A stretch of DNA of 64,000 bases from Rhizobium viscosum (GCF_014873945.1 NZ_JADBEC010000001.1:3179001-3243000); one strand, 5' to 3'. Counted from the first letter of the stretch, positions 43,154-52,540 are shown. Notes: generated by a model not told the origin, from the letters alone. A program made the numbers and translations.

Positions 43154-45511
43154 TCATGAAGCGCGCGCCACATCCGAGAGTGAGTTGCTCAATTCCTCGA
43201 TCAGCCTGGCGGCATTCTGCGGACGGTGGAACAGATAACCCTGACCATAATCGAGGCCCATCTGGTGCAGCGTGCCGCACTCCTCCTCCGTCTCGACGCC
43301 TTCGGCGATGACGGTGCAGTTCATCTTGTGCGACAGCGTGGTAATGCCTTCGATCAGCATGCGGCTCTTCTCGCGCACGTCATCGTCAGCATCATTGATG
43401 GCGCGGGTGAAGGATTGGTCGATCTTGATGATGTCGACCGGGAAGCGGTTGAGATAGCTCAGCGACGAGTAGCCGGTACCGAAATCGTCCAGCGCGATAC
43501 GGCAGCCGAAACGGCGCAGTTCCGTTACGATCATGCGGATCTGCGGGTTGTCGTGCATCAGCACGGCTTCCGTGATCTCGACGACGATACGATCCGGCAG
43601 GATGCCATGTCGGCCGAGAATGGCGGCAAGGCGGGCGGCGAGCGCCGGTTCGAACTGCAGCGGCGAGAAATTGATGGCGAGATAGGTGCCCTGCATGCCG
43701 GGCAGGCGGGAAATCTTCGCCAGATTGGCGATTGCCTTTTCCATGATGACGTTGCCGACGCGGACGATCTTGGCAGTCTCTTCGGCTACGCTGATGATCT
43801 CGGCCGGCGGCATGAGACCCTTCTGTGGATGGTTGAGGCGCATCAGCGCTTCGAACCCGGCAATACCGCGGCCGTTCAGGTTGACGATCGGCTGCAGATA
43901 GGCCTCGAACCAGTCGTCGGCGAGGCCGGCTTCGATATGCGCTTCGATCTCGGCGCGGCGGCGGGCGTGGTCGAGCATGCTGCTATCGAAGATCTGTGCG
44001 CCGTTCTTGCCGTCGCGCTTCTTGGCGTACATGGCCATGTCGGATTTCTGCAGCAGTTCGGCGGCGGTCGCAGCGTGGCGAGGATAGATGGCGATACCGA
44101 TAGAAGCGCTGAGATGCATGTCCGGACCGAAGGGCGTCTCGAAGATCGAAGCGATCTGGTCGCACATGGCGCGGGCGCGCTTTTCAGCATTCTTGGCCGG
44201 TAACAGGATGGCGAATTCATCGCCGCCAAGACGGGCTGCTTCATCGGAGGGAGCAAGCAGCGTCTTCAGCCGCTCCACGAGTTCAATAAGGGCAGCATCA
44301 CCTGCGGCGTGGCCCATATTGTCGTTGATCCACTTGAAGCGGTCGAGGTCGACGAAGAGGCAGGCGAGTTCCTGATCGGCGGCATCGGCGGCTGCGATCT
44401 TGCTATCGAGCACGGCTTCAAAGCCCTGGCGGTTCAGGAGACCGGTCAGATGGTCCGTGATCGCCTGGCGATGGTTGCGATCTTCGGAGGCCTTCAGTTC
44501 CGTCACGTCGGTCATGACGGAGAGCGACTGACCTTCCTGTCCGTGAGTCATGAGAGCGGATTCGATGATGAGCACATCCATGATGCGGCCGTCCATACAG
44601 ACGAACTTGACGGTGACATCGCCGGTGGCGTTCTCACGCTGGCTCTTGCGCTTGATGAACTTGTCGCGGGTGGTGGGCGTGACGAGATCGGAGAAATCCC
44701 GGCCGATGACGGCGGCGCGGTGATAGCCGGTCGCAAACAGCCAGTAGTCGCTGACGGCGGTGATGCGGTCTTCTTCATCGAGGGAGAAGAGCATGGCGGG
44801 CGTCAGGTTATAGATGTCGGTGGCGCGGCGATGTGCGAGCTTCAGTTCGGTTTCCTCGTTTTCAAGCTTCGTCTGCATTTCGTTGAAGCTTTGGGCAAGG
44901 CGGCCCATTTCGTCGTTCGACTGCCAGTCGACATGGTGGCGGGAGCCGAGTTGACGTGTCGCCTCGATCGCAGCCGTCAGGCGCATCAGAGGCTGGATAA
45001 CGAAGATACGGTTGCCGATGAGCGCTGTCGCGAAAACGGCCAGCACCGCGAAAATGAAGATCGAGATGAAGACGACCTCTTCCTGCTTCAAGCCGGAAAA
45101 CAGGCCGAGTGCCGGATAGAAGACGGAAATGCTGCCGAGGTTCTTCGGCCCGTCGACGGTGTTGTAGATGATAGCGCGGGAAACCTGAACCAGCTTGCCA
45201 TCGAAGGAGCGCGGAATGGTCGACTGGCTTACGTCGAGCTGGCCCGATTGGTCGCGCACCTCAACCTTGACGATTGCGCCCTGTGAAACAACCGTCGCGC
45301 TGATCTGGGTTACACTGTCAGCATCGAGATCCCAGAGCGGCTTGGCGAGCGCCTGGGCGTTGGCCACAAGAAGAACGGAAATATGGTCGCGTATTTCCTT
45401 GTCGGCGCGCTCGGAGGAAAGGAAAAGGAAAAGAACAAAGAGGGGAGCTACAAAAACAAGCAGCGCGCCGCAAACAATCGCAAAAAATCTGTTCTCAACG
45501 GAATTATTCAT
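43154..45511 (-). CDS. Membrane GGDEF-EAL protein with periplasmic domain and PAS
   Basis: 785 residues from MNNSVENRFF (GGAG upstream). Layout: TM1 about 9-31; periplasmic domain 32-142; TM2 143-166; HAMP 167-220; PAS about 230-340; GGDEF domain 350-515; EAL domain 530-775. GGDEF is intact at 429-433, with no RxxD inhibitory site at 421-424. EAL (554-556) and the other EAL-domain residues NFSP, EITE, DDFGTGYSS, IIKIDQSF and EGVET are intact, so phosphodiesterase activity is likely and cyclase activity possible. The periplasmic domain may receive the adjacent binding protein. Confidence 0.95.
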   Translation of the reverse strand: MNNSVENRFFAIVCGALLVFVAPLFVLFLFLSSERADKEIRDHISVLLVANAQALAKPLWDLDADSVTQISATVVSQGAIVKVEVRDQSGQLDVSQSTIPRSFDGKLVQVSRAIIYNTVDGPKNLGSISVFYPALGLFSGLKQEEVVFISIFIFAVLAVFATALIGNRIFVIQPLMRLTAAIEATRQLGSRHHVDWQSNDEMGRLAQSFNEMQTKLENEETELKLAHRRATDIYNLTPAMLFSLDEEDRITAVSDYWLFATGYHRAAVIGRDFSDLVTPTTRDKFIKRKSQRENATGDVTVKFVCMDGRIMDVLIIESALMTHGQEGQSLSVMTDVTELKASEDRNHRQAITDHLTGLLNRQGFEAVLDSKIAAADAADQELACLFVDLDRFKWINDNMGHAAGDAALIELVERLKTLLAPSDEAARLGGDEFAILLPAKNAEKRARAMCDQIASIFETPFGPDMHLSASIGIAIYPRHAATAAELLQKSDMAMYAKKRDGKNGAQIFDSSMLDHARRRAEIEAHIEAGLADDWFEAYLQPIVNLNGRGIAGFEALMRLNHPQKGLMPPAEIISVAEETAKIVRVGNVIMEKAIANLAKISRLPGMQGTYLAINFSPLQFEPALAARLAAILGRHGILPDRIVVEITEAVLMHDNPQIRMIVTELRRFGCRIALDDFGTGYSSLSYLNRFPVDIIKIDQSFTRAINDADDDVREKSRMLIEGITTLSHKMNCTVIAEGVETEEECGTLHQMGLDYGQGYLFHRPQNAARLIEELSNSLSDVARAS

Positions 45512-45636
45512 GGATCCGTTTGCTCCACGGGGTCGGAATATTTTGCGGTCACGCAGCAGGGCGGAACTTCGCGACCAGCCGGAGCATGCTTCCATGAATG
45601 TGTTAAATGTTGCTGAAATGGGCCTTTTCGGCAATG

Positions 45637-45670
45637 AAAAAGCCCGCGTTCCTCACGGAAAACGGGCCTT
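45637..45670 (-). terminator. Terminator of rplY
   Basis: On the minus strand: AAGGCCCGTTTTCC, loop GTGA, GGAACGCGGGCTTTTT, about 25 bp past the rplY stop. The stem is GC-rich with an internal mismatch and ends in a T run. Confidence 0.8.
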
Positions 45671-45695
45671 ATGCTTTACAAATTGGTAGAAGCGA

Positions 45696-46307
45696 TCAGG
45701 CTTCTGCTTCGCCTTCGGCAGCGGTTTCGTCGATGCCGGCAGCCGGAGCAATGATCGTTGCGATGGTGAAGTCGCGGTCAGCGATAACCGGGGTCACGCC
45801 CTTCGGCAGAGTGACTTCGGAAATATGGATGCTGTCGCCGATCTTGTGGCCGGAAAGGTCGACCGTGAAGAATTCCGGGATCGCGTTTGCCGGGCAGTGA
45901 ACTTCAACTTCGTGACGAACGATGTTCAGAACGCCGCCGACCTTGAGGCCAGGGGACTTTTCTTCGTTGACAAAGTGGACCGGGATTTCAACGGTAACCT
46001 GGGTGTTGCCGGATACGCGCAGGAAATCGACGTGCATCGTGAAGTCGCGGACCGGATCGAGCTGGTAGTCCTTCGGCAGAACCTGGTATTTCTTGCCGTC
46101 GACGTCGATGGTCGCAACGGTGGTCATGAAGCCACCGGCATGAATGCGCTTCGTCACCTCATTGGTGTTGATAGCGATGGAAATCGGGGCCTGCTTGTCA
46201 CCATAGATGACAGCGGGAATAAAGCCGTTGCGGCGGAGTTCACGGGCGGACCCCTTACCAACCCGTTCGCGCGCCTCGGCCTTGAGCTCGTACGTTTCTT
46301 GGCTCAT
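45696..46307 (-). CDS. rplY: 50S ribosomal protein L25 (CTC-type)
   Basis: 203 residues, the long form with an N-terminal 5S-rRNA-binding domain ([20 protein letters not shown]) and a C-terminal TL5/CTC domain ([40 protein letters not shown]). AAAGGA precedes the ATG. The usual neighbours in rhizobia are prs and pth; here c-di-GMP genes lie on both sides. The leader upstream is unusually long, with two hairpins. Confidence 0.97.
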   Translation of the reverse strand: MSQETYELKAEARERVGKGSARELRRNGFIPAVIYGDKQAPISIAINTNEVTKRIHAGGFMTTVATIDVDGKKYQVLPKDYQLDPVRDFTMHVDFLRVSGNTQVTVEIPVHFVNEEKSPGLKVGGVLNIVRHEVEVHCPANAIPEFFTVDLSGHKIGDSIHISEVTLPKGVTPVIADRDFTIATIIAPAAGIDETAAEGEAEA

Positions 46308-46334
46308 GGCTAGTCCTTTCGAGGTTATTTGGAG

Positions 46335-46492
46335 AGCCCGCGGCGGGCTTGAAGCCTTGTGCCGTCGGACCGGAGGCGGGCAGGCCCGTCCTCATCCGCG
46401 TTGCCTCCAAGGGTGTCTACGCGGACGCGTGGCCTATAATATAAGTGTCGCGCAAACGCAAGCGGCGGCAACTGGTCCTCTTGAGGGGACCA
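46335..46492 (-). promoter_or_regulatory. rplY promoter/leader region with two hairpins
   Basis: The 345-bp gap between rplY and the MHYT gene holds: a palindrome AGCCCGC-G-GCGGGCT (46335-46349) about 30 bp before the rplY start; an AT-rich TATATTATA box on the minus strand (46435-46443) as a -10 candidate with CTTGCG as -35; and a hairpin TGGTCCTC-TTGA-GGGGACCA (46473-46492). If that -10 is used, the rplY leader is about 120 nt. No gene is supported in this gap. Confidence 0.45.
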
Positions 46493-46652
46493 ATGCCGTT
46501 GGCCGTATCCAAGATCGCGCCTCATCGGCACTACACCCGAAAGATCGGGAAATGCAATCCCTGGTGTTCTGCAAGCCGTTCCAAAAACCGCTGATAAGCC
46601 TTCGTTGTCCGGGCGTTAATCACAAAGTCGAACAGAAGGTTCCACTTTACCG

Positions 46653-49514
46653 GTGAAGGCGCCGGATTATCCCTTCTTTAACGCGGCAAGACCGATGTCA
46701 GGCTTGAAAAGAATGGGTTTTCTCATGTTTGCGATCGTTTACTGTCTAACATACCAACACGACTTTACGCTGGTTCTTCTGGCTGCCGTACTATGCCTTG
46801 TGTCCAATCTCGGAACGATCCTGTTTCTGAGAAGTGCTGGCAGGTCAAACGGCGTGCCGCGCTGGATCTGGCTTTCCGTGGCTGGAGCGGCAGGCGGCTT
46901 CGGCATCTGGTCGACGCATTTCGTCGCCATGCTCGCCTATGATCCGGGCATCGTCGTCGGTTATGATCGCGATCTGACGCTTATTTCGCTCGGCGCGGCC
47001 TTTGCCTCTACCTTTGTGGCAGGCCTTGCCGCGGTGTCGCTTCCGCCTTCTCAGGCCAATATCGCTGCTGGCCTTGTTTTTGGCGTCGGCGTCGCAGCCA
47101 TGCATTTCGTTGGCATGGCCGGCCTGCAGGTTCCTGGGAGCATCGCCTGGGATAAGCATCTCGTTATCGCTGCGCTGATCATATCGGTTGCCATGGCGAC
47201 CTGGGGATTTACACTCACGAAGAACTGGAAGGGTTCGAACTGGAGCATTCTCGCTGCGGCGTCTGCGCTGTCGCTCGGCATCGTTTTGATGCATTTCACC
47301 GCGATGGGCGCTCTGACGATCATCGAAGGGGGCGCAAACGCGATCGAGCCGCAGGCGCTTTCCAAGCCGTTTCTTCTGGTGACCATTCTCGTCGTATCGA
47401 TCTCAATGTTGGCCTCGGGCATTTCGGCATCGATCATTGCATTTCGCGCCGCCAAGCAGGCGAGCGCAAGCGAAACCAGGTTTGAGCTGCTCCTGCAGGG
47501 CGTGACGGATTACGCAATCTACATGCTCGATCCTTCAGGCGTCGTGACGAACTGGAATACGGGGGCGGAACGCGCCAAGGGCTATAGCGCCGCTGATATC
47601 GTCGGCCAGAATTTCGCCCGGTTCTACTCCGCAGGGGATCAGCAGAATGGTCTTCCGCAGAGAGCTCTCGAATCCGCTCTCGCCAATGGGAGGTTTGAGG
47701 CGGAGGGGCTGCGTTTTCGCAAGGATGGATCCTCGTTCTGGGCACATGTCGTCATCCAGCCCGTCTATGACGATAATCACCATCTCATCGGGTACGTGAA
47801 GATTACCCGCGACATCACGCAGGCAAAAATCGACGGGGATAGGATCAAGGAAGTATCGAGGAACCTCGATCTGGCGCTGGAGAACATGAGCCAGGGCATC
47901 TCGATGTTCGACCGCAATGAGCGGCTGATCCTCGCAAACGCCAGATATAGCCAGCTCTTCGGGTTTCCTGAGAGTTTCATTCGCCCGGGCCTTACCTATT
48001 CCGAGATCGTTCGCAGTGGCTATCAGATCGTTTTTGGTGACGGTGATGCCGCAGATACAAGGGCGACCGATCACTATCGCAGGCATATGGCGACCATGCG
48101 CTCCGGCCAGAGGACCCTGGTGCATCAGACGACGAGCGGCCGCTCAATTCTTGCGACGTTCAATGTTCTGGCGGATGGCGGCTGGGTTACAACGTTCGAA
48201 GACATTACCGAACGGCTGGCGCGCGAAGAGAAAATCGCCTTCATGGCCAAGCACGATGCTTTGACCGGTCTGCCGAACCGTCCCACGTTCAACGACTACC
48301 TCTCACATCAGCTGACGATCGCCAAAAGGCTGTCGACCAAGGTTGCGGTGATTGGCATCGACCTGGATAAATTCAAAGAAATCAATGACCAGATGGGCCA
48401 TGTCGCAGGCGATTTCGTGTTGAGCACATTGGCCGCGCGGTTGAACGGGATCCTGCGTGACGAGGAACTCGTCGCCCGGCTTGGCGGCGATGAGTTTGCG
48501 GCTGTGAAGCGTTTCAATGACGGGGCAGAGCTTGACGACTTCGTTGCGCGGCTGGAAGCCACGCTCATGGAGAAGATGGATTTCGAGGGGCATCACATCG
48601 TCCCCGGCGCAAGCGTTGGTGTCGCACTTTACCCCGATGCCGGCGAAAACGCCGAAACGCTTCTCGCAAATGCAGATCTGGCCATGTATCGCGCAAAACA
48701 CGAGGTCGGGCGCAATGTCTGCTTCTACGAAGAGTCCATGGATGAAGTGTCGCGCGACAGGAGAAGGCTGGCACGTGATCTCTGGGTCGCGATCGAGCGC
48801 GACCAGATGTACCTTCACTATCAGGTGCAGAAGTCGGTCGCGACCGGCAAGACGACCGGATACGAAGTGCTGCTCAGATGGAACCATCCTGAACGCGGAA
48901 ACATCCCGCCCGTCGATTTCATTCCGATTGCCGAGGAATGCGGTGCGATCGTGCCTATCGGAGAATGGGTCCTTCGCGAGGCATGCAAGGAAGCGGTCGG
49001 TTGGAAGGACGACATCAAGATTGCCGTTAATATTTCGCCCATTCAGATCGCCCATGCGAACATAGCCGAGCTTGTTCGTACCGTCCTCCAGGAAACTGGC
49101 CTACCGGCATCGCGGCTCGAACTTGAGATAACCGAGTCATCGATCATCGTCGACAAGAGCAAGGCGCTGGTTGCTATGCGAGCGCTCAAGCAGCAGGGCG
49201 TTGCGATCGCGATCGACGATTTCGGAACAGGCTATTCGTCGCTCGAGACCCTTCGCTCGTTCCCCTTCGACAAGATCAAGCTCGATCGCAGCTTCATGAA
49301 CGAAGTCGAGACCAGCCAGGAAGCAAAGGCGGTCATTCGGTCCATCCTAGCGCTGGGACGCGGCCTGTCGATCCCCGTGCTTGCTGAAGGAGTCGAAACG
49401 CTGAGCCAGCTCGAACTATTGACATCCGAAGGCTGTGACGAGGCCCAAGGCTACTATTTCGGTCGCCCCGCGCGAATGGAACAACAATCGGTTACGCTCA
49501 ACACTGCGGCCTGA
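46653..49514 (+). CDS. MHYT-PAS-PAS-GGDEF-EAL membrane protein
   Basis: Up to 953 residues from GTG 46653; ATGs at 46695 and 46713 are alternatives and none has a clear ribosome-binding site. An MHYT domain of seven spans covers about 22-265, with the three motifs THFVAM (88-93), MHFVGM (150-155) and MHFTAM (213-218), proposed to bind metal and sense O2/CO/NO. Two PAS-like segments follow (275-390, 400-520). GGDEF at 611-615 is intact. The EAL motif reads EVL (YEVLLRW), while EITES, DDFGTGYSS and EGVET are kept. A likely gas- or redox-linked c-di-GMP enzyme. Confidence 0.94.
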   Translation: MKAPDYPFFNAARPMSGLKRMGFLMFAIVYCLTYQHDFTLVLLAAVLCLVSNLGTILFLRSAGRSNGVPRWIWLSVAGAAGGFGIWSTHFVAMLAYDPGIVVGYDRDLTLISLGAAFASTFVAGLAAVSLPPSQANIAAGLVFGVGVAAMHFVGMAGLQVPGSIAWDKHLVIAALIISVAMATWGFTLTKNWKGSNWSILAAASALSLGIVLMHFTAMGALTIIEGGANAIEPQALSKPFLLVTILVVSISMLASGISASIIAFRAAKQASASETRFELLLQGVTDYAIYMLDPSGVVTNWNTGAERAKGYSAADIVGQNFARFYSAGDQQNGLPQRALESALANGRFEAEGLRFRKDGSSFWAHVVIQPVYDDNHHLIGYVKITRDITQAKIDGDRIKEVSRNLDLALENMSQGISMFDRNERLILANARYSQLFGFPESFIRPGLTYSEIVRSGYQIVFGDGDAADTRATDHYRRHMATMRSGQRTLVHQTTSGRSILATFNVLADGGWVTTFEDITERLAREEKIAFMAKHDALTGLPNRPTFNDYLSHQLTIAKRLSTKVAVIGIDLDKFKEINDQMGHVAGDFVLSTLAARLNGILRDEELVARLGGDEFAAVKRFNDGAELDDFVARLEATLMEKMDFEGHHIVPGASVGVALYPDAGENAETLLANADLAMYRAKHEVGRNVCFYEESMDEVSRDRRRLARDLWVAIERDQMYLHYQVQKSVATGKTTGYEVLLRWNHPERGNIPPVDFIPIAEECGAIVPIGEWVLREACKEAVGWKDDIKIAVNISPIQIAHANIAELVRTVLQETGLPASRLELEITESSIIVDKSKALVAMRALKQQGVAIAIDDFGTGYSSLETLRSFPFDKIKLDRSFMNEVETSQEAKAVIRSILALGRGLSIPVLAEGVETLSQLELLTSEGCDEAQGYYFGRPARMEQQSVTLNTAA

Positions 49515-49620
49515 CGCAGGGCGAGATTAGAATCGAGGGCCTTCGCGTGCGGGAGCGCCGGGCAGGATATGTTCACTCTCGGCCGTGATCGCAAAATAAC
49601 ATTTGTCCAAACGTGCTGGG

Positions 49621-49650
49621 TTGACACCGGAAGATATCCGATCTTCCTAT
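49621..49650 (+). promoter_or_regulatory. Promoter candidate for the 513-residue secreted protein
   Basis: TTGACA (49621-49626), 18-bp spacer, TCCTAT (49645-49650). The -35 is a perfect consensus. The start of transcription would be near 49657, leaving a short leader before ATG 49683 with GAGGAG. Confidence 0.55.
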
Positions 49651-49682
49651 GGCCGCATTCAAAGCGGCTGAGGAGAATGTGA

Positions 49683-51224
49683 ATGCGTCTCAAACTTGTC
49701 ACGACAACGAGCCTTGTTGCCCTATCGCTGTTCGGGGCAGCGCAAGGGGCTGAGATCAATCAGGATGGAGCGAACAAGCTTCGCGACAGTCTGACGGGCA
49801 TCCTGCCCGAGGATTTCGCAAAGAGCGGTTTCGTGACCGTCAACCCGGCGGGTACCCGCTATGAGGTTATCTACGATTTCGCCAAACTGCTTTCAAAAGT
49901 GGATACGACCAAGTACGTGGTAAACGGGCTGACGCCTTGGTCGGTCTTCGCCACACCGCTCGACAGCGGGCTCTGGAATCTCGAAGGCAACAACAGCTTC
50001 AACATCTCCGGCAACGTCAAGGGGCCGGACGACAAGAACACCGATTTCACTTATTCCATTGCCTCGATGGTCTATAACGGCGTCTTCGATCCGGCGATCG
50101 CCTATCTGCGTTCCGGCGATTTCAAGGCCAGCGATATCCACCTCACGTCGAAGTCCGAGGCCGATCAGGTCGATGCGAGCTTTGCCGGCATGAATTACAG
50201 GCTCGATTCGACCGACAGCGCAGGCGGCAATGGCCGGCTGGACTTCAAGGGGAGCGGCGCGTTTACGGCGCTGTCGGAGACAGTTACCAGCGCGCAGACG
50301 CCGCCGGTCACCATCAAGGCGGATTCGATTGACTTCAATGCCGCTGTGGCCGGCCTGCCGGCGAAGGAAATTCGCGATATCGTCTTCTTTGTCCTTGATC
50401 ATGCGGATGAGAAGGAGCTCAGCAAGGAAGACGGCGAAAAGCTGAAGTCCGTCCTCAAGGCATCCTTTCCGCTGTTCTCATCGGCCAACGAAACGATCAC
50501 GGTTAATAATCTGGCGGTCGGCACCGTTGCCGGAAGTGGCGGCGCCAAGGCCTTCGGCTATAATTTCTCGGTCGACGGGCCGAGCGATGCAGTTCGATTT
50601 GCCTTCGGGATGAATGCCGAGGAGGTCACGCTCGACAGCCCGGTCGTGCCGGCGAGCTACCATGCCTTCCTGCCGAAGAGCATCGATATGCAGATCGCCG
50701 TGCCGGATATGGATTTCGCCGCTTTCGGCGACGAGTTCATGAAGATCGATTTCTCATCGGGCAACAATTCGGAAGAAAGCGGCAAGCTGGCTGCCGAGAA
50801 GCTCTTCCACGACGGCGTCGTTGTCGTCGACCTGCCGAAGTTCACAGCAGTCTCGGATGTCTACGATATCGACGTCACCGGCAAGCTGCAGGGCCGCGTC
50901 GATACGCAGAAGGATTATTCGCTTCAGGCTTCGGTCCTGGCGCGGGATCTCGACAAGTCGATCGCAGCCATCCAGGAGCTTGCCAAGAGCGACCCGAACC
51001 TTCAGCAGGTCTCCTTCGGTATGATGATGGCCAAGGGCTTCGCCAAGACGGACCCGGATGGCCGCTCGCGCTGGGATATCAGCGTTGCCGGCGACGGTTC
51101 CGTGGCGATCAACGGCCAGCAGATCAAGGGACCGGATGCCGAGGAACCGGATCAGGATCAAGATCAGGGGCTGGAGCCAGACCAGGAGCAGGGGCAGGAA
51201 CCGGAGCAGGTTCAGCCGCAATAA
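49683..51224 (+). CDS. Secreted protein of unknown function with acidic Gln-rich tail
   Basis: 513 residues from MRLKLVTTTSLVALSLFGAA, a signal peptide cut after AQGA near residue 22; GAGGAG supports the start. I do not recognise a family with confidence; overall beta-rich composition and length recall periplasmic DUF945/DUF2125-like proteins. Conserved-looking parts are SVFATPLDSGLWNLEGNNSF and a C-terminal block DLDKSIAAIQELAKSD to GDGSVAINGQQIKG. The last 30 residues are Asp/Glu/Gln/Pro only. A decayed copy of the C-terminal block lies directly downstream. Confidence 0.8.
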   Translation: MRLKLVTTTSLVALSLFGAAQGAEINQDGANKLRDSLTGILPEDFAKSGFVTVNPAGTRYEVIYDFAKLLSKVDTTKYVVNGLTPWSVFATPLDSGLWNLEGNNSFNISGNVKGPDDKNTDFTYSIASMVYNGVFDPAIAYLRSGDFKASDIHLTSKSEADQVDASFAGMNYRLDSTDSAGGNGRLDFKGSGAFTALSETVTSAQTPPVTIKADSIDFNAAVAGLPAKEIRDIVFFVLDHADEKELSKEDGEKLKSVLKASFPLFSSANETITVNNLAVGTVAGSGGAKAFGYNFSVDGPSDAVRFAFGMNAEEVTLDSPVVPASYHAFLPKSIDMQIAVPDMDFAAFGDEFMKIDFSSGNNSEESGKLAAEKLFHDGVVVVDLPKFTAVSDVYDIDVTGKLQGRVDTQKDYSLQASVLARDLDKSIAAIQELAKSDPNLQQVSFGMMMAKGFAKTDPDGRSRWDISVAGDGSVAINGQQIKGPDAEEPDQDQDQGLEPDQEQGQEPEQVQPQ

Positions 51225-51254
51225 GTGCTCTGAACTGCAGCCTGAAACGAAAAG

Positions 51255-51277
51255 AGCCGGCTTCGTGCCGGCTTTTT
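51255..51277 (+). terminator. Terminator of the 513-residue gene
   Basis: AGCCGGC (51255-51261), loop TTCGT, GCCGGCT (51267-51273), then TTTT. The flanking AAAAG/CTTTTT and core AGCCGG recur in the terminator at 51510-51538. Confidence 0.9.
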
Positions 51278-51295
51278 GCGTCTGGTGTCACAGGC

Positions 51296-51478
51296 GCATT
51301 GGTCGACAAATCGATTGCTGCCGTTCAGGAAGTCACAGGAAAGGCACCTGATTTCAGCCAGGTCGGCTTGGGGTGATGATGTCCAAAGGCTTTGCTGACG
51401 CCAAAGTTCGGACGGTAATGGTGCGCGGACGGCACGGCGACTGTTAATGGTCAATCTCTGAGGACCGCACAGCACTGA
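51296..51478 (+). pseudogene. Decayed copy of the 3' end of the 513-residue gene
   Basis: Frame 1 from 51296 reads ALVDKSIAAVQEVTGKAPDF then SQVGLG, matching RDLDKSIAAIQELAKSDPNL/QQVSFG in the intact gene. After a one-base loss at about 51374 the frame shifts to MMSKGFADAK (parent MMMAKGFAKTD), and a second shift near 51425 gives DGTATVNGQSLRTAQH then TGA (parent GDGSVAINGQQIKG). No start codon or N-terminal part remains. It is a relic of a tandem duplication, since it sits directly downstream of the parent and is also followed by a very similar hairpin. Confidence 0.85.
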
Positions 51479-51509
51479 TCAGCGGTCAGGGAACTACAGT
51501 TCGAAGATC

Positions 51510-51538
51510 AAAAGAGCCGGTCGAATGCCGGCTCTTTT
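51510..51538 (-). terminator. Terminator at the end of prs (bidirectional)
   Basis: AAAAGAGCCGG (51510-51520), loop TCGAATG, CCGGCTCTTTT (51528-51538). It overlaps the prs stop codon and serves the minus strand; on the plus strand it closes the pseudogene. Confidence 0.9.
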
Positions 51539-52469
51539 AGTCGAAGAGACTGGAGACGGACTCTTCCTGGGCCGTGCGGCTGATGGCTTCGCCGATCAGC
51601 GGAGCTGTCGTGACGACGCGGATATTGTGGGCCGAAAGCACGGCGGTGGTCGGCTGGATGGAATCCGTGATCACGAGTTCGCGCAGCTTCGAGGAGGTGA
51701 CGCGGGTGACCGCGCCGCCGGAGAGAACGCCGTGGGTGATATAGGCGGTGACGCTGGAGGCACCCTTGGCGAGCATCGCATCGGCCGCATTGCAGAGCGT
51801 GCCGCCGGAATCGACGATGTCGTCAATCAGCAGGCAGTCCTTGCCGGTGACGTCGCCGATGATGTTCATGACTTCGGATTCACCGGGCCGATCGCGACGC
51901 TTGTCGACGATGGCCAGAAGACAGTCCAGCCGCTTGGCGAGCGCGCGGGCGCGCACCACGCCGCCCACGTCAGGCGAGACGACCATGACATTGCTGAGGT
52001 CATAGTGGCTCTTGATGTCGCGCGTCAGCACGGGTAGGGCGAAGAGGTTGTCTGTGGGTATATCGAAGAAGCCCTGGATCTGACCGGCATGGAGATCGAG
52101 CGTCATGACACGGTCGGCGCCGGCTTCAGTGATCAGATTTGCGACCAGCTTGGCGGAGATCGGCGTGCGGCCGGAGGCGCGGCGGTCCTGGCGGGCATAA
52201 CCGAAATAGGGGAGGACGGCGGTGATGCGGCGGGCTGACGAACGACGCATGGCGTCGATCATGATCAGCAGCTCCATCAGGTGGTCGTTGGCGGGAAACG
52301 CGGTCGGCTGCACGAGGAAAACGTCCTCACCGCGCACATTTTCCTGGATCTCCACGAAGATTTCCTGATCGGCAAACCTTCGGACACTGGCTTTCCCTAA
52401 GGGAACATTGAGATAGTTGCAGATCGCTTCGGCGAGTTGCCGGTTCGAATTGCCTGCGAAAACCTTCAT
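51537..52469 (-). CDS. prs: Ribose-phosphate pyrophosphokinase
   Basis: 310 residues from [20 protein letters not shown]. Motifs: [20 protein letters not shown] (ATP site region), [27 protein letters not shown] (family signature) and [15 protein letters not shown] (PRPP loop). It makes PRPP from ribose 5-phosphate and ATP for nucleotide, histidine and tryptophan synthesis and for salvage by Apt. It is a single gene on the minus strand; an AT-rich inverted repeat lies upstream. Confidence 0.98.
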   Translation of the reverse strand: MKVFAGNSNRQLAEAICNYLNVPLGKASVRRFADQEIFVEIQENVRGEDVFLVQPTAFPANDHLMELLIMIDAMRRSSARRITAVLPYFGYARQDRRASGRTPISAKLVANLITEAGADRVMTLDLHAGQIQGFFDIPTDNLFALPVLTRDIKSHYDLSNVMVVSPDVGGVVRARALAKRLDCLLAIVDKRRDRPGESEVMNIIGDVTGKDCLLIDDIVDSGGTLCNAADAMLAKGASSVTAYITHGVLSGGAVTRVTSSKLRELVITDSIQPTTAVLSAHNIRVVTTAPLIGEAISRTAQEESVSSLFD

Positions 52470-52540
52470 CTTGGTCCGCCTGTTATGCGCTGATAGCCGC
52501 GCTTTTTAGCCAGCTTCCCGGTGAATGCAAGGGCTAAGGC

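Noticed and set aside
43226..44203. 325-residue plus-strand ORF over the GGDEF-EAL gene
   Set aside because: Antisense to conserved EAL/GGDEF motifs; no independent support.
46325..46531. 68-residue minus-strand ORF upstream of rplY
   Set aside because: Falls in the rplY leader/promoter region; Arg-rich and without a start signal.
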